A DNA stretch of 34,029 nt from Gordonia lacunae (GTDB lineage Bacteria > Actinomycetota > Actinomycetes > Mycobacteriales > Mycobacteriaceae): the NCBI RefSeq assembly GCF_002149015.1, contig NZ_NGFO01000013.1:1-34029 (forward strand), given 5' to 3'. This document shows, piece by piece, positions 7,901 to 19,984 of the stretch; the stretch's first letter is position 1; each line of letters opens with the position of its first letter. A program made the position numbers and the translations under genes. The notes beneath the pieces were generated by a model. The model ran no database searches, was not told where the DNA came from, and worked only from the letters and a program-made list of their open reading frames with translations.

Positions 7901-10900
7901 GATGTCGTCGGACCCGGAGTGCACCGCGAGCGCCAGAACCACCGCCGCGTGCAGGATGTGGAACTCGCTCGCCTGCGACCGGCGTGCGGCCGACGAGACC
8001 GCCTCCCCGACAGCGCTGTCGAGCGGATACTCGGTCGTGGAGGTCCGGAGGTCACGAACGGCGGGGCGTCGCTGGGCGAGGTCGAGTTCGCCGCTGTGCC
8101 CCTCGAGCGCACGACGCCAGAAGTCCAGCAGATCGGCCCGGGACCGCTCGTCGTCGGCCGCCATCTGGCGGGCGACCACGGGGAAGCCGGTCGGCGCCGG
8201 GCCGAGTTCTTCTCCGGCGAGAAGCGCAGCGAGCTCGCGCTCCACGATCGCGGCGGACTCGCCGTCCATCGCGATGTGGTGCGCGATCAGCACGGCCGCG
8301 ACCGGAGTCATCTCGTCGTCGCCGGTCACCAGCCACACGCGGACCGGCGGCTCGGCGGTGAGATCGAAGGCCTCCCCCAGCATCCCGATTCCGTCGGCGG
8401 TCGCGAGCCGCGTCGTGCTCACCCGCCGAAGGGATGGTCGCCAGGCGCCCAGAACCCGCTGCCGCGGTCCGTCTGGCGAGGCGAGGTACCGGGTGCGCAG
8501 CGCCGGATGCCGGTCGATCAGCGTCTCCACCGCGGTGACGACCGCGGGTTCACCGGTCCCGGCGGGGACGGGAACCACCACGGGCACGGCGTAGATCGGC
8601 ACACCGCCGAGCATCTGCGCGCCCACCCACATCCGACGCTGCGTGGGGGCGAGCGGCAGGTCGCCGAGGTCGGCCTCGCCCCCGGCCGGGTCAATCGTCG
8701 GCACGGCGACGGTGTCGGCGTCGGCCACCTCATCGGGGAGTTCGGTCACCGCCTGTGCGAGTGCGACCGGGGTGGGGTTCTCGAAGAGCATCCGGGTCGG
8801 TACACGCACGCCGAGACGACGTCCCAGCGCGGAGGTCACCCGGGTGGCCGACAGCGAGGTCCCGCCCAGCGTGAAGAAGTCGTCGGTGTCCCCCACCGAC
8901 CCCGGCGACACCTCGAGCACCTCGGACATCACCTCGGCTATCGCCACGACGAGCGAAGCCGGGGACGACGGGTGCGCGGACGTCACGGCCGACGCGGACA
9001 CCGGCCGACCGGCGACGGTTGCCGCCGGCATCTGCTGCGCCACTGCCCTGTCGGCGACCGGTGCACCGGCATCGGGGAACGGCTGCCCCGGGTCGCTCGC
9101 CGCGGCGAGCACGAATCTGCGGAAGTCGTCGAGCAGCGCGCGCGCCACCTCGGTCGGCACGGACGCGGAGTGCACGACGGTGATGTGCAACTCGTCATCC
9201 CGTTCGGCGAGAACGACTTCGAGGTCGTACTTGGCGTCCACGGTGGCCGTGAACTCCGGGACCAGGGTGGCCACCACGGAGTCCGCGGTGGACCCCGGTT
9301 GATCCGCGGGCGGCCCGGCGAGCACGACCTCGCCCGACGACTGGGGCACGACGTCCTGGTTGACCAGCAGCACCGAGATCAACGGGTCCCCCGCCGCCCG
9401 GCCATCGGGGCGAACCGTGCGGGCGACGTCCTCGTAGGGGACCTCGCTGTGCGGTTGTGCGGCCAGGGCGGCATCCCGTGCCCGCTCGACGCTGTCGCGG
9501 ATCGTCGACCCCGGGGGCAGGTCGGTCCGCAGCGCGACGGTGTTGACGAACATGCCGACCACCGACTCCCACTCCGGCGCATGCCTGCCGTGCACCGGCA
9601 CGCCGATGAGGAGGTCCCGTTCGCCGGTCCACTGTCCGAGCAGCGCGGCGAGTGCGGCGTGGGCGACCTGGAAGACGCTCGCCGACAGCGTCTTCGCGGT
9701 CTGGTGCAGGGCATCGGTCCCGACGATGGACGTCGACAACCGACCGGCGGCACGGCGGGCCGCCTCGTCTCGATCCGTGTCCGGACCGCTGGGGTCGACG
9801 CTGCCCGGCAATCGGAGGGGGCCCGGGGCACCGGCGAGGGTCGAGGCCCAAAACCGCAGTTCTCGCGCGTATCTGCTGTGCGGATCGGCGGGATCGCCGA
9901 GCCGGGCGATCTGCCACTGCGTGAAGTCGGCGTAGGTGAACGCCTCGTCGGCCGGCACCGAGAGTCGCTGGCCGTCGTAGGCGCGCAGCAGGTCCGCGAG
10001 CAACACCCGGGTCGACCATCCGTCGATCGCGATGTGATGCAGCACCGCCGCCAGATGAGTGTGCGGATCGTCGGCCGAATCGAGCTCGAACACCGCGGCC
10101 CGGAACCCGGACTCGGACTCCAGATCGAAGGGCCGGCGCAGAAAGTCCTCGATCTGCTCACGGAGGCCCTCAGGACCCGCCGTGGCGTCGACCAGGCGAT
10201 GCCGCAGCTCCGGACTCCGGTGCTCGATCCGCCGCTGCCGCGGACCGGACGGCGAATCGGGATAGACGGTCCGGAGGACGGCGTGGGCCGCGACGACCTC
10301 GTCGACGGCCTTGCGCAGACGCGCGAGGTCGACGCGGCCGCGGATCCGGAGCACGACCGGAACGTGGTACGCCGTCGACAACGGCTCGAAGTGATGGTGA
10401 ATCCACATGCGGCGCTGCGGGTATGCCAGCGGCAGCACCTCCGGAACCGGAAGTCGCGCAGGCGCGACGCCGGGAGCCGACGGTCCGCCAGAGCCGAGCA
10501 GCTCGTCGACACGCCGGGCGACCCCCGCCACCGTGCGCGCCTCGAAGATCACGCGGACCCCGATGTCCGCGCCGGTCGCCGCGGCCAGCCTCGACGTCAC
10601 CTGCGTGGCCGACAGCGAGGTGCCACCCTCGGCGAAGAAGTCGGAACCGGCGTCCACGGACGCCACCGGACGTCCGAGGACCTCCGCCCACACCGCCGAC
10701 ACCAGTTCCTCGGTGGCCCCCGCCGGCGGCCGGCCGGCGCGGAGGGCGGGAGCCGTTGCGGCGCCGACGAAGTCCGGATCGGGCAGCGCGGCGACGTCGA
10801 TCTTCCCGTTACGGCCGATCGGCAGCGTCGCCACCGGCACGAACGCACTCGGGATCATACTGCGCGGCAACAGGTGTGCCAGTTGTCGGGGGAGGTCCGC

Positions 10901-13900
10901 GGCCTCGGCACCGTCCTCGGCCACCACCCACGACACCAGGATCTTCTCCCCCGCCGGGGTGGTCCGCGTCGCGGTCACCGACGTCGCGACGCCGGGCAAG
11001 CCCGACAGCGCCGCATCGACCTCGCCCGGTTCGAGACGCACGCCACGGATCTTCACCTGGTCGTCGGTACGACCGTGGATCACGAAGGTGCCGTCCGGGC
11101 GACGGTGGACGAGGTCGCCGGTCCGGTACATCCGCTCCCCGTCCCCGTGGGGATCGGCGACGAACCCGCGCGCCGTGGCCGCCGGATCGTCGAGATACCC
11201 ACGCGCCAGACAATTCCCGGCGAGGTAGAGCTCACCGACGGTGTGGTCGGGCACCGGCCGCAGCGCACGATCCAACACATACATCCCCACACCCCACAGC
11301 GCGGCGCCGATATGAACCGGCCCGCTCGGAGCCGCCGAATATCGCGCGCTGCTCACCGCGACGGTGGCCTCCGTCGGCCCGTACTCGTTGCTCAGCGTGT
11401 GCTCGGCGGTCCAGTCCCGGACCAGCCCGGCGCCGAGGGGCTCACCGCCGACCGCCACGTGCCGGACACCGGGGAGTTCCGGCGGACGCAGGGTCGCGAG
11501 CACCGACGGTGTGGTCAGGAGCACGCTCACGCGTTCGGAGTCGACGAACTCGGCGAGTTCGTCGGCGGCGATCACGTCGGGCGGACACACGACGATGGTC
11601 GAGCCGGCGACCAGCGGGGGCACAAGGCCCATCAGATGAGCATCGAATCCGGTTGCGTACGTGTGCAACACCCTGTCCGACGCGTCGAGCCGCAACCGGG
11701 CCACGGTGTCTCCCGCCCAGCCGGACAGCCCACGATGGGTCACCTGAACGCCCTTGGGCCGTCCGGTGGTTCCCGACGTGAAGGTGATGTAGGCGAGGTC
11801 GTCCACCGACAGCGGCCGCACCCGCTCGGCGGTGTCGAACGGCGCCGCGGCCGGCGTCCGCGCGCCGGAATCTGCGTCGCGGGCGAGCAACTCGTCGACG
11901 GCGATGGTGAGAACCCCCGCGGGCACGGACGCCGCGGTCGCGGTCAGGGTGAGGACCGCACGCGGCCGGCAGCGCTCGATGATCATCTGTCGCCGACCCG
12001 CCGGGTCCGCGGGATCGAGGTTGACGAAAGCGGCTCCCGCGCGGGCCGCCGCGACGGTCGCGATGACGCCGAAGACCGAGCGCGGCAACAGGGCGACCAC
12101 CACGTCACCCGGACCGATCCCCGAGGCGATGAGCGCACGTGCGACACGCGTCGCCGACCGGTCGAGGTCGCCGGTGGTCAGTGCAGAACGGGCACCTGGG
12201 ACGACACGGCGGCGATCGACGACCGCGATCGCATCCGGCTCGGCGGCGAGACCTCCGGTCAGCAGCTCGTCGAGCGTCTCGAGGCGCCGGGTTCGGCTCT
12301 GCGCGTCGAGGTCCGGCAGCGACGGAACCGACGGCGCGGGGGCGAGCAACGCCGCGACCGGGCGGAGCGGGTCGCGTACACCGCGGCGGATCGTCTCGAT
12401 GACGAGGTCGCACAACGCATCCAGCCGCGCCGCATTCGCCACCGCGCCGGTGCACGCCATGGTCAGGTGAAGGGCTCCGTCCCGGCGGAACATCGACACA
12501 TCCACGCCGAAGAGCGGAACACCCCACAGCGGATCGGCGCCGGTCGGACTGCCGCCGGACGCGAATCCCTCGCCGCCACCGGCACCGGTCGCCGCCACCA
12601 GCTCGTCCGGCACGGCGCCGAACGAGACCTCGAACAGCGGCGTCCCGGCCTTGACCCGTTCAGGATCGGCGATCTCGGTGATCTCGGTGAGCGGGAGATC
12701 AGCGTGCGCGAACGCACCGAGGTCGACCGCGGTGACCGTCGCCAGGAGGTCGACGAACCGGAGATCGAGGTCGATCGGGGTGTGCAGGGGCACGGCCCGG
12801 GCGAACAGACCCGGTACGGCGAGCAGCTGCGGATCGATGCGTCCGGACAGCGCCGTGCCGACCGTGACGACGTCGGTGTCGGCCTGCCTCGCCAGCACCG
12901 CCGCGAGCGCGGTGTGCACCACGATGAAAGGCGTGCTCTGTCTGGTCACGGCGAGCTCGTCGAGGACCGCGGTCTCGGCCCGGTCGAGGGCCCGGTGTAC
13001 GCGGTGCACCACCGTCCGGTCCGGGGCAGACGGATCCGGGGAGTGCGGGTGCCCGGCGCCCGGGTTGAGTTCCGGGAGCCGCAACGGTGCCACAGCGCGT
13101 TCGAACGCCGAGATCCAGTGGGCGACCAACTCGGCGTGCCGCGCGGTCAGTGTCCGGGATCGCCACGCCGAGTACTCCCGGTAGCCGACCCCGCCGGGCG
13201 CCGGGAGTGTCCCGGCCAGAGCCGAGTTCAGCTCCGTGTACAGGATGGGGAACGACTCGCCGTCGACGGCGATGTGGTGCGCGACGACGAGAAGCCAGCT
13301 CCGACCGTCCATCTCGCCGATGCGGACCCGCCACGGCAACTCGCCGGCGAGGTCGATCGGCGCGTGCAGGGTCCCCAGCGTCGCTGCCATCGACTCCGCG
13401 TCCGCGATCGGGATCGTCGTCGCCAGCGCTTCTTCCAGGGCTCCCACGACGTGCTCGTCGCGGAGGCGGCGCTGCACCGGCCCGTCGGCGCCGACCGGGA
13501 AGACGGTGCACAGCGCATCGTGTCGCGTGACGATCTCGACGAGGGCACGGCGGAGCGCGTCGGGGCGCGCGTCGACGGGAAGCGCGAGAGGCATCAGGTA
13601 GCCGGTGAAGTCCGGTTCGGTCCGCCACCGGAGCCACAGGTCCATCTGCTCGGGTGTGAGCGACAGGTCTGCCCCGGCCACAGGAGCCGCGAGGCCGGCG
13701 AAGCCGGGGCGGACGCCGTCGTCCGGGCGGGCGGTCTGTGCCGCGGCCTCGATGTGCGCGGCGAGCGCGGCCACCGTCGGATGGGCGAAGACGTCGGCGA
13801 CGGTGACGTGATCGCCTGTTCCGGCGAGCGCGGCCGCGAGCCGCGCCGCCGACAGTGAGGTTCCGCCGGCCGCGAAGAAGTTGGTGTCCGCGGCGACCTC

Positions 13901-16900
13901 GGCCTCGGATCCGATCACCGCGCGCATGGCGTCCGCGATGGACAGCTCGGTCGACGTCAGCGCGCGCGGCGACGTCCCCGGAACCGGCGGCAGCAGGCCG
14001 GTCAGCCGCCGGCGGTCGAGCTTGCCGGTCGAGGTCATCGGCCAGCCGTCGACGATCGCGACCCGCGCCGGAACCATGTGGCCCGGAAGCCTGTTCGCGC
14101 AGGCCGCGCGGAGGTGTTCCTCGTCGAGCACGTCCAGGACGTCGAAGTCGGCGAGACCGTCCTCGGTGACGAAGGCGAGGAGCCGCTCGTCGCCGGTACG
14201 GCTCCCCGGGTCGACCAGCACACGCGCGTCGCCGACCCCGGGCACGTCACGGAGCGCGGCCACGATCTCGCCGGGTTCGATACGGTGGCCGCGGATCTGG
14301 ACCTGGTCGTCGGTGCGGTCGAGATAGACCATGTGACCACCGGCGAATTCGCGCACGCGGTCACCGGTACGGTACATCCGGCGTCCGGAACCGCTGGGGT
14401 CCGCGACGAACCGCGACGCGGTCGGTCCCGGTGCGTCGTGGTAGCCGAGCGTGACCTGATCACCGCTCACATACAGTTCGCCGACGGCGCCGACCGGAAC
14501 CGGGCGCAGGTCCCGGCCCAGGATCATCGTCGCGACCCCGTCGAGCGGGACACCGATGTCGCTGCGATCATCGTCGACGTCGACCTCGGTGGCCGTGAGG
14601 TGCACGGTCGTCTCGGTGATGCCGTACATGTTGACCAGTGCGACCTCGGGATGGGCGACCGCCCAGCTTCGTAACAGGCTCGGCGACAACGGTTCGCCGC
14701 CGAAGACGACGGTCCGCAGCGTCGTCGGTCGGGGCAGCGGACCGGCGGCGGACACCGCGGGGTCGATGAGGTTGCCGAAGGCCGTCGGGGTCTGTGAGCA
14801 GACGGTGACCCCGTACCGGTCCAGTGCGGCGGCCAGCAACCGCGGGTCGAGAACCGTCTCGCGCTGCAGCACGACGACGCGGCCGCCGGAGGCCAACGGG
14901 CCCAGGATCTCCCAGACCGAGAAATCGAAGGCATAGGAGTGGACCCAGCTCCACACGTCGTGGTCGGTCGCCCCGATCGTGTCCAGCGCGGCGCCGAGCA
15001 TCGCCGCCAGGTTCGCCCGGGTCACCATCACGGCCTTCGGGACACCGGTGGACCCGGAGGTGTGGATCACGTATGCCCCACCCGGAATCCGTTGTGCCCG
15101 AGAACCGCCCGCAGCAGAACGCACCTGGGTTCCGTCTTCGATGTACGCGACGGGAGCGGTGGCGGCCAGGATCAGCTCGGTCCGAGACGATGGATCGCCG
15201 GGTTCGATCGGCACGTACACCGCGTCGGCGATCAGCACCGCGACGATGGCGACCACGGTGTCCGTGCTCCGCGGGAGGATCAGGGCCACCCGATCACCCG
15301 GCCGGACACCTTTCTCGCGCAACCGGTTCGCGACGGCTTCGGCACGGTCGAGGAGTTCGCGGTACGTCAGGGTCGTGTCGTCGGCGATCACCGCGGTGGC
15401 GTCCGGCCGGGTGTCCGCGTGGCGACGCAGCGCGTCGATCGGATCGACGGGTGTGGTCCGCCGGACCCGGTCGGGTCGCGTCCGGCAGACCGGGGCCGGA
15501 ACGCACCGGGCGATGATCGACTGCGGCGCACCGTCGGCGAGCGCGGCGACCGTCTGGACGAAACGATCGAGGAGGTGCCCCGCCGCGACCGTGTCGACGC
15601 GTCGCCGGGCGACCGTCAGCACGACCGACAAGCCCTCCGGTTCGTCGAAGACGGTCACTTCCAATGCGGTTCGCGCCTGGCCGGTCGGCGGCGTCTCCAC
15701 ATCGGCGAAGACGGCGGCCCCGGGGAGATCCGGCCGGGAGGCGTGGTAGGCGAAGATGACGTCGGCGAGTCCCGTCGGCGCCGCGTCGGCGTGGGTGATC
15801 GCGGCCGTGAGGTCCGCCCCGACGCGGGCGAGGGCCTCGGCGACACCGCTGTGCCGCACGCCGGTGGTGCGCACCGGTACCGTCTCGACGAACATGCCGA
15901 CCGGCCGGAGCTCCTCGGTGGTGAACCGCCCCGACACCGGCACCGACATCACGATGTCGTCGGTGTCCGAGTACTCGGCCACCGTGGCCGAGAGAGCCAC
16001 GCACAGAAACGTGTTCAGCGTCGTCCCGGCGTCCCGCGCACGGGCGGAGGCACGATCACGGACATCCCGACCGATGCTCCGGCGCAGGATGGTCGCCGGA
16101 CCGGAGGTGAGTCCCGACGACAGCGTCCGCGCCGGCTCGGGGAGCGCGAGGTGCTTGGGAGCCGCACGCATCACCTTCGCCCAGTGGACCTCCGCCGCCG
16201 GATCGATGACGTGCGACCGCGCGCTCAGCACGGCACCGAAACCCACCGCGTCGTCGGCCCACACCGGCGCCACGCCGTCGAGACGCGCGCGCAGCGCATG
16301 CGCGAAGTCCTCGACCACGATGTGCAGGGACCACTCGTCGACCGCGATGTGGTGGGCGACGAGCACGACTTCGGCCCGGGCGCCGGTCTCGTCGACGACC
16401 GCACGCCAGGGCATGTCGACCGTCAGATCGAAGGGCGCCGAGACCGCGCGGTCGACGCCGGCGGCATCGAGTGTGCCGGTCGTGATGGGAACGGGCACGG
16501 TCGGCGCGGTGGTGTCCGCATCCGGGGTCCGTGCCTCGTCGAGCCCGCGGACGACCGCGACCGGTTCCCCGCCGGCGTCGGGATAGACGGTCCGCAGCGC
16601 CTCGTGTCGCGCCGCGACATCGACGAGCGCGGCACGGACGACGTCGGCCGCGATGCCCTCGCCGAGAACGAGTCGCACCGGGAGGTGGTAGACGGTCGCA
16701 TGCTTGTCGGCGCGGTTGAGCAGCCAGATCTCCTGCTGCGCGCGGGTCGGGCGGTATCGGGTGACCCCCGGGGTCCCCGGCGCCTCCCCCGGCCCGGAAC
16801 GACGTCGCTCCGCCGCCTCGAGTACGGCGGCGAGTTCGGCCAGAGTGGTGACCTCGCCGAGATCCCGCACGCTCACGACGACCCGGAGCGAGTCACCGAG

Positions 16901-19900
16901 GTGCGTCGCCAGTTGCATGAATCCCAGTGACGTGGCGCCCAGTTGCACGAGTTCGTCGTCCATCGAGGGGTCGGGAACACCGAGGACGTGCGTCACCGCG
17001 TCGGCGACGGCGCGTTCGATCGGCGTCGACGGGCGTCGTTGCGCGGCGCGGGATTCCGGAGCCGCCGCGATCAGCGCGGCCGCGACGGAACGGTCGACGA
17101 CGCCGAACCCGTCGATCGGCACCGACTCCAGGATCGCCACCCGGCGCAGCCAGAGCACCGTCGGCAACTCGGCGTTGACCCGGCGTCGCACCGCGGCCCT
17201 GATCCGCTGCGTGTCCTGGATTCCGGAGGTGCCCGTCGCCTCGGCCCCGGTCGGCGCCACGCGGACGGCGATTCCCACTCCGTCGCCGAGCACTGCCGCA
17301 CTCGCCACGGCGACGCCGGCGACCTCGGTCGCGGCGCGCTCGAGGAGTGCGAGATCGACCCGGACGCCGTTGATCCCGACGATGTCCCCGGCACGATGAT
17401 CGATGACCAGGTCGCCGGTTGCGGGCTCGCGATGACCCCGGTCCCCGGTGGCCACCATGCGCAGGCCGGGTTGCCACGGGCAGGCGACGATCGCCGTCGC
17501 GGTTCGGGCGGGCTCGCCTATGAAGTACTGTGGCGCACCGGTTTCCGCGATGTAGACGTCACCGGTGATCCCCGGGGGCAACGGACGGAGCCGGTGGTCG
17601 AGGATCGCGACGTCGACCCCGCGTCGCGGTCGGCCGCTCGGCAACGGTCGATCGGTCGGCTGATCCGGTCGGATGCGATCCGTCAAGGTGTATGGCCCCA
17701 GCACGGCACCCGGACTGTAGGTGGTCCGCACGTCCCGCCCGAAGGCGAACCGCACGGTCGGCGCCGGCGGCGTGCCGGAGTCGACGACCAGTACGGTCGT
17801 CGCGGTGCCGGGCGTCGCGTCGGCGAGGAGTCCGGCGGGGACGATGCCGTGCGTCGCCGGGCCGGTCTCCGGGTCGACGAGTCGCAGCCCGTGGGCGGCA
17901 CACGCGACGATCTCGAGATGCGACGCCCAGGAGGCCTTCGGCGCCGTAGACGCGAGTCGTCCGTAGCCCGGGTCGGACGCGGCCGGGGCGAACACCCCGT
18001 CCGCGATGAGCGCTGCGACAGCGCGCTGCGGGATCGCCACGACTCCCGCTGTTCCGGGTGCTCCGACGACTCCGGGGACGACACATGCGGTGTGGTCCGG
18101 GCGGGACGCAGCCGTTCCGGGCGCCGGCGTGACCTCGGCCAGTCCGGCGATTGTCCACACCTCACCCGCGGGAACGTCGGTGGACGGATCGACGGCGTCG
18201 TCCGCGATCACCAGCAGGCCGCCGGGCGCGCCGGTCACGGCGTCCGGGATCGGCTGCGGCGCGGCCGGATCGATCAGGAGCACGGCGGCTCCCGAGGCCG
18301 CGACGGCCCACCAGGCGAGCAACCGGTCCGCATCCGACGCAACCGCGACGGCGACCGTGACGCCGGGCCGCGCGCCGAGGGTGCGCAGCTGCGCACCGAG
18401 TCGGCGCGCACGGGCGTGCAGCTGCTCGAAGGTGAGCAGTGCGGGTACGGACGTTCCGGGGAACTCGACCGCGGGCTCGTGCCGCCGTCGGGCGGCGGCG
18501 TCGGTGAGGGCCCCCCAGACGGTGCCCACGGGCGTCGCGTCGGCGTCCTCCACCGACCGCCCCCGGGACGAACCGGTGTCGGTCTCGCTCTCGGAATCGG
18601 GGAATCGCAACGGCAGGTCGTCCACCCGGGTGTCCGGCGCCCGGAGGAACGCATTGGCGAAGGTGTCGAGCATCGACAGGAACTGAGCGTGGTGTGCGGC
18701 CACCTCCGCGTCGTCGTACCGGTTCGGATTCGCCTCGACGCCGATCATCAGGGAGGAATCCTGATCCTCACCGGGCACCGGGTAGATGTTGATCGTCAGA
18801 TCGTCGGCCGGACCCACGGTCAGGATGTGGAATGTGGCCCGCGCGTCGCCGCAGGGGAATTCCCGGTCGAACAGCATCAGGTTGAGCATCGGACCAGAAC
18901 GTTCCTGGGCGGCCGTCCGCGGCGTCGCCCCGGACGACTGGTCTCCGGCGACGTCGGCCCAGATGTCCTCCCCGCGGTACCGCTGATGGCGCAGCGCGCC
19001 CATGAGCGCGGCCTGGGTGGTGCGGAGGGCGTCGGCGACAGTGCCCGCGCCGGTGACCCCGGTGCGCAGCGGCACGATGTTGGCCACCGGTAGCGGGGTG
19101 GCCCGCAGTGCCGCGGTCGTCCGTGCGGCGACCGGGAACTGGAAGATGACCTCGTCGCCCTGCGCGGCCGCCCGGCCGAGGTAGGCGGCGAAGGCGGCCA
19201 CCAGCACGTTGGGCAGCATCGTGGAACCGCGTTGCGCGGCGTCCCGCAGTCTCGCCATGGTGGCCGGGGGTACCGCGGACGCGACTCGCCGGGCCACCGC
19301 CGCGGGACGCCCCGGGCGATGCGCCAGGGTCGCGGCGATGCCGACGCCCGCCATGTGCTCCCGCCAGTACGCCCGGTCGGTGCCGAACCGGGTGGACTCG
19401 CGGTACTCGGCATCGGCCCGGGCGGGGAGATCGAGGTCGACCGGCTTCGGTGGCGGAGCCGGCTCACCGGTCACCGCCGCGTGATAGGCGGCGAGCGCCT
19501 CGACCATCCGGTCCTTGCCGCCCATCCCGTCCGAGAGGAGGTGATGGCCCCGGTTGTAGACCAGGGACTTCTCATCGGACAGCCGGAACAGGCAACCGCG
19601 TGCCGTCCGGTCCACGCGCGGATCGAGCGGACGCGAATAGTCCTGCGCCATCATCTCCTCGGCGACAGCACGGGGGTCGGGCCGGTCACGGAGATCGATG
19701 ATCTCGGCCCAGTAGTGCAGACCGGGGTCGTACACGCCGACGAGCCCGTCCTCGGTGTCGACGAACCGGAGCTGGGTGAACCGGGCGCGTTGCACCACCG
19801 CGCTGGTCGCGCGGACGAAGAGTTCGGCGTCGATGGGGCCGTCGATCTCGACGTACTGGGCGACATTGATCGGCACATCGAGGGCTGCCTGCTGGGTGAA

Positions 19901-19984
19901 CCACAGCGAGCGCTGGGCCGCGCTGAGCGCGAATCGGCGCGGGGCGTCCGGCGCGATGATCTCGGGGTTGGACGACGTGCTCAT
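4904..19984 (-). CDS. Non-ribosomal peptide synthetase, C-A*-T-C-A-T-C-A-T-C-T-C-A-T-TE
   Basis: 5026 residues, cytoplasmic multimodular synthetase. Domains by eye: C1 15-455 (His147, His148 in HHLLSDG); A1 490-970, decayed; T1 (Ser1019, LGATSL); C2 1072-1515 (HHIAVDEWS at 1211); A2 1518-1995; T2 (Ser2043); C3 2106-2540 (HHIAVDGES at 2236); A3 2575-3065; T3 (Ser3123); C4 3182-3610 (HHIAIDGWS at 3316); T4 (Ser3710) with no A domain; C5 3773-4190 (HHIAMDGES at 3902); A4 4240-4685; T5 (Ser4750); TE 4795-5026 with Ser4883 (GWSVGG), Asp4910, His5006. Specificity residues read against GrsA: A2 DFWSVGMVHK, close to threonine; A3 DAMLAGEVAK and A4 DAHTYGIVTK, unassigned. No epimerisation domain. C1 resembles EntF/DhbF-type C domains, so an N-acyl or aryl starter is possible. 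ATG at 19984 has a weak GGGACG site. Product unknown. Confidence 0.95.
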   Translation of the reverse strand: MSTSSNPEIIAPDAPRRFALSAAQRSLWFTQQAALDVPINVAQYVEIDGPIDAELFVRATSAVVQRARFTQLRFVDTEDGLVGVYDPGLHYWAEIIDLRDRPDPRAVAEEMMAQDYSRPLDPRVDRTARGCLFRLSDEKSLVYNRGHHLLSDGMGGKDRMVEALAAYHAAVTGEPAPPPKPVDLDLPARADAEYRESTRFGTDRAYWREHMAGVGIAATLAHRPGRPAAVARRVASAVPPATMARLRDAAQRGSTMLPNVLVAAFAAYLGRAAAQGDEVIFQFPVAARTTAALRATPLPVANIVPLRTGVTGAGTVADALRTTQAALMGALRHQRYRGEDIWADVAGDQSSGATPRTAAQERSGPMLNLMLFDREFPCGDARATFHILTVGPADDLTINIYPVPGEDQDSSLMIGVEANPNRYDDAEVAAHHAQFLSMLDTFANAFLRAPDTRVDDLPLRFPDSESETDTGSSRGRSVEDADATPVGTVWGALTDAAARRRHEPAVEFPGTSVPALLTFEQLHARARRLGAQLRTLGARPGVTVAVAVASDADRLLAWWAVAASGAAVLLIDPAAPQPIPDAVTGAPGGLLVIADDAVDPSTDVPAGEVWTIAGLAEVTPAPGTAASRPDHTACVVPGVVGAPGTAGVVAIPQRAVAALIADGVFAPAASDPGYGRLASTAPKASWASHLEIVACAAHGLRLVDPETGPATHGIVPAGLLADATPGTATTVLVVDSGTPPAPTVRFAFGRDVRTTYSPGAVLGPYTLTDRIRPDQPTDRPLPSGRPRRGVDVAILDHRLRPLPPGITGDVYIAETGAPQYFIGEPARTATAIVACPWQPGLRMVATGDRGHREPATGDLVIDHRAGDIVGINGVRVDLALLERAATEVAGVAVASAAVLGDGVGIAVRVAPTGAEATGTSGIQDTQRIRAAVRRRVNAELPTVLWLRRVAILESVPIDGFGVVDRSVAAALIAAAPESRAAQRRPSTPIERAVADAVTHVLGVPDPSMDDELVQLGATSLGFMQLATHLGDSLRVVVSVRDLGEVTTLAELAAVLEAAERRRSGPGEAPGTPGVTRYRPTRAQQEIWLLNRADKHATVYHLPVRLVLGEGIAADVVRAALVDVAARHEALRTVYPDAGGEPVAVVRGLDEARTPDADTTAPTVPVPITTGTLDAAGVDRAVSAPFDLTVDMPWRAVVDETGARAEVVLVAHHIAVDEWSLHIVVEDFAHALRARLDGVAPVWADDAVGFGAVLSARSHVIDPAAEVHWAKVMRAAPKHLALPEPARTLSSGLTSGPATILRRSIGRDVRDRASARARDAGTTLNTFLCVALSATVAEYSDTDDIVMSVPVSGRFTTEELRPVGMFVETVPVRTTGVRHSGVAEALARVGADLTAAITHADAAPTGLADVIFAYHASRPDLPGAAVFADVETPPTGQARTALEVTVFDEPEGLSVVLTVARRRVDTVAAGHLLDRFVQTVAALADGAPQSIIARCVPAPVCRTRPDRVRRTTPVDPIDALRRHADTRPDATAVIADDTTLTYRELLDRAEAVANRLREKGVRPGDRVALILPRSTDTVVAIVAVLIADAVYVPIEPGDPSSRTELILAATAPVAYIEDGTQVRSAAGGSRAQRIPGGAYVIHTSGSTGVPKAVMVTRANLAAMLGAALDTIGATDHDVWSWVHSYAFDFSVWEILGPLASGGRVVVLQRETVLDPRLLAAALDRYGVTVCSQTPTAFGNLIDPAVSAAGPLPRPTTLRTVVFGGEPLSPSLLRSWAVAHPEVALVNMYGITETTVHLTATEVDVDDDRSDIGVPLDGVATMILGRDLRPVPVGAVGELYVSGDQVTLGYHDAPGPTASRFVADPSGSGRRMYRTGDRVREFAGGHMVYLDRTDDQVQIRGHRIEPGEIVAALRDVPGVGDARVLVDPGSRTGDERLLAFVTEDGLADFDVLDVLDEEHLRAACANRLPGHMVPARVAIVDGWPMTSTGKLDRRRLTGLLPPVPGTSPRALTSTELSIADAMRAVIGSEAEVAADTNFFAAGGTSLSAARLAAALAGTGDHVTVADVFAHPTVAALAAHIEAAAQTARPDDGVRPGFAGLAAPVAGADLSLTPEQMDLWLRWRTEPDFTGYLMPLALPVDARPDALRRALVEIVTRHDALCTVFPVGADGPVQRRLRDEHVVGALEEALATTIPIADAESMAATLGTLHAPIDLAGELPWRVRIGEMDGRSWLLVVAHHIAVDGESFPILYTELNSALAGTLPAPGGVGYREYSAWRSRTLTARHAELVAHWISAFERAVAPLRLPELNPGAGHPHSPDPSAPDRTVVHRVHRALDRAETAVLDELAVTRQSTPFIVVHTALAAVLARQADTDVVTVGTALSGRIDPQLLAVPGLFARAVPLHTPIDLDLRFVDLLATVTAVDLGAFAHADLPLTEITEIADPERVKAGTPLFEVSFGAVPDELVAATGAGGGEGFASGGSPTGADPLWGVPLFGVDVSMFRRDGALHLTMACTGAVANAARLDALCDLVIETIRRGVRDPLRPVAALLAPAPSVPSLPDLDAQSRTRRLETLDELLTGGLAAEPDAIAVVDRRRVVPGARSALTTGDLDRSATRVARALIASGIGPGDVVVALLPRSVFGVIATVAAARAGAAFVNLDPADPAGRRQMIIERCRPRAVLTLTATAASVPAGVLTIAVDELLARDADSGARTPAAAPFDTAERVRPLSVDDLAYITFTSGTTGRPKGVQVTHRGLSGWAGDTVARLRLDASDRVLHTYATGFDAHLMGLVPPLVAGSTIVVCPPDVIAADELAEFVDSERVSVLLTTPSVLATLRPPELPGVRHVAVGGEPLGAGLVRDWTAEHTLSNEYGPTEATVAVSSARYSAAPSGPVHIGAALWGVGMYVLDRALRPVPDHTVGELYLAGNCLARGYLDDPAATARGFVADPHGDGERMYRTGDLVHRRPDGTFVIHGRTDDQVKIRGVRLEPGEVDAALSGLPGVATSVTATRTTPAGEKILVSWVVAEDGAEAADLPRQLAHLLPRSMIPSAFVPVATLPIGRNGKIDVAALPDPDFVGAATAPALRAGRPPAGATEELVSAVWAEVLGRPVASVDAGSDFFAEGGTSLSATQVTSRLAAATGADIGVRVIFEARTVAGVARRVDELLGSGGPSAPGVAPARLPVPEVLPLAYPQRRMWIHHHFEPLSTAYHVPVVLRIRGRVDLARLRKAVDEVVAAHAVLRTVYPDSPSGPRQRRIEHRSPELRHRLVDATAGPEGLREQIEDFLRRPFDLESESGFRAAVFELDSADDPHTHLAAVLHHIAIDGWSTRVLLADLLRAYDGQRLSVPADEAFTYADFTQWQIARLGDPADPHSRYARELRFWASTLAGAPGPLRLPGSVDPSGPDTDRDEAARRAAGRLSTSIVGTDALHQTAKTLSASVFQVAHAALAALLGQWTGERDLLIGVPVHGRHAPEWESVVGMFVNTVALRTDLPPGSTIRDSVERARDAALAAQPHSEVPYEDVARTVRPDGRAAGDPLISVLLVNQDVVPQSSGEVVLAGPPADQPGSTADSVVATLVPEFTATVDAKYDLEVVLAERDDELHITVVHSASVPTEVARALLDDFRRFVLAAASDPGQPFPDAGAPVADRAVAQQMPAATVAGRPVSASAVTSAHPSSPASLVVAIAEVMSEVLEVSPGSVGDTDDFFTLGGTSLSATRVTSALGRRLGVRVPTRMLFENPTPVALAQAVTELPDEVADADTVAVPTIDPAGGEADLGDLPLAPTQRRMWVGAQMLGGVPIYAVPVVVPVPAGTGEPAVVTAVETLIDRHPALRTRYLASPDGPRQRVLGAWRPSLRRVSTTRLATADGIGMLGEAFDLTAEPPVRVWLVTGDDEMTPVAAVLIAHHIAMDGESAAIVERELAALLAGEELGPAPTGFPVVARQMAADDERSRADLLDFWRRALEGHSGELDLAQRRPAVRDLRTSTTEYPLDSAVGEAVSSAARRSQASEFHILHAAVVLALAVHSGSDDIALATPASMRREADTAGTVGMLISTVVLRTRIAPGMTVGDLITRVRDDDLAALDHAAIAFDDVVALIDPPRVPGRHPLVQVAFSLADPAGTPNPVVTEPDPSGSDSAGADSDGADAADAWTVPRSEFDLHIVAVPDPGGWRLRVHHGRELFDESTIRTLGERLVAAVAAVVGEPSHRLAAIEPLTGAERGFVDGRARPSTATGAEPLLAELLTEAVAAFGDRAGIADANRSLTYRELDAWVSVTARALRRRGLGAGDAVAVVVPRSIESVVAIWAVSRIGGVCVPVDVTYPAARIDHVVDGAGASVITSTDIPVQPAEPVVSEPVTPVPRDALAYIITTSGTTGTPNVVGVTHRGVHRVASLSDVAPTDRVGMAISPGFDATFHDMLLPLAAGATLVVVPAGIAGGDDLTRFLDDTGVSVFTATPSVVRTLRPESIGALRLVYIGGEALSADLAATWSEHAQVRNIYGPTETTVTVSTSAYRRGDPIRLGHPRPGIGAEVLDAQLRHVPPGVVGELYIGGTGVARGYLGDPALTAASFVAGSDGGRRYRTGDLVRWDRDTGELVYVGRADRQVKIRGQRVEPAEIDAVIVRAGARRSVTVLRRGPVGPALVSYVVSPSVPVAELGAACRASLPRHMVPSRIVELDDLPLSGAGKIDARRLPEPVWSESVREPRTATEAAVLDAFRTVLGESTPGRDAGRDADGRGTGIHVGMDDDFFAAGGHSLALLQLRDELATRTGRVLDAADLFGHRTPAEVARLLDGTAGADLPVQRVRPLSPDSAERRPEIWCVHTATGIVEPFRVLGESLRSASVFGLQLPELVLAGRELPSTVEGIAALHVEAIRSTQPRGPYRLVGWSVGGVIAHEIARQLVELGDEVALLVLLDPRTPAELGTVDDEELRAAHHPLRELAERHDPEALRRFDDRTRALADAARSYDLGPVAVGKVVYVAAQDNPNPEDWARVVDPGGQGVVDVMDAGATHAQLGRSDVMARVARRIEEEW

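Noticed and set aside
9100..10450. C4 as an epimerisation domain
   Set aside because: Its core motif is HHIAIDGWS with a normal condensation-type C-terminal half ([21 protein letters not shown]); epimerase-specific motifs are absent.
6383..13858. A 2491-codon open frame on the plus strand through the NRPS gene
   Set aside because: It is antisense to the NRPS, rich in Arg/His/Gly/Asp with no domain, and is the expected by-product of high third-position GC in the real gene. Smaller antisense frames (14939-16930, 16943-19093) are the same.
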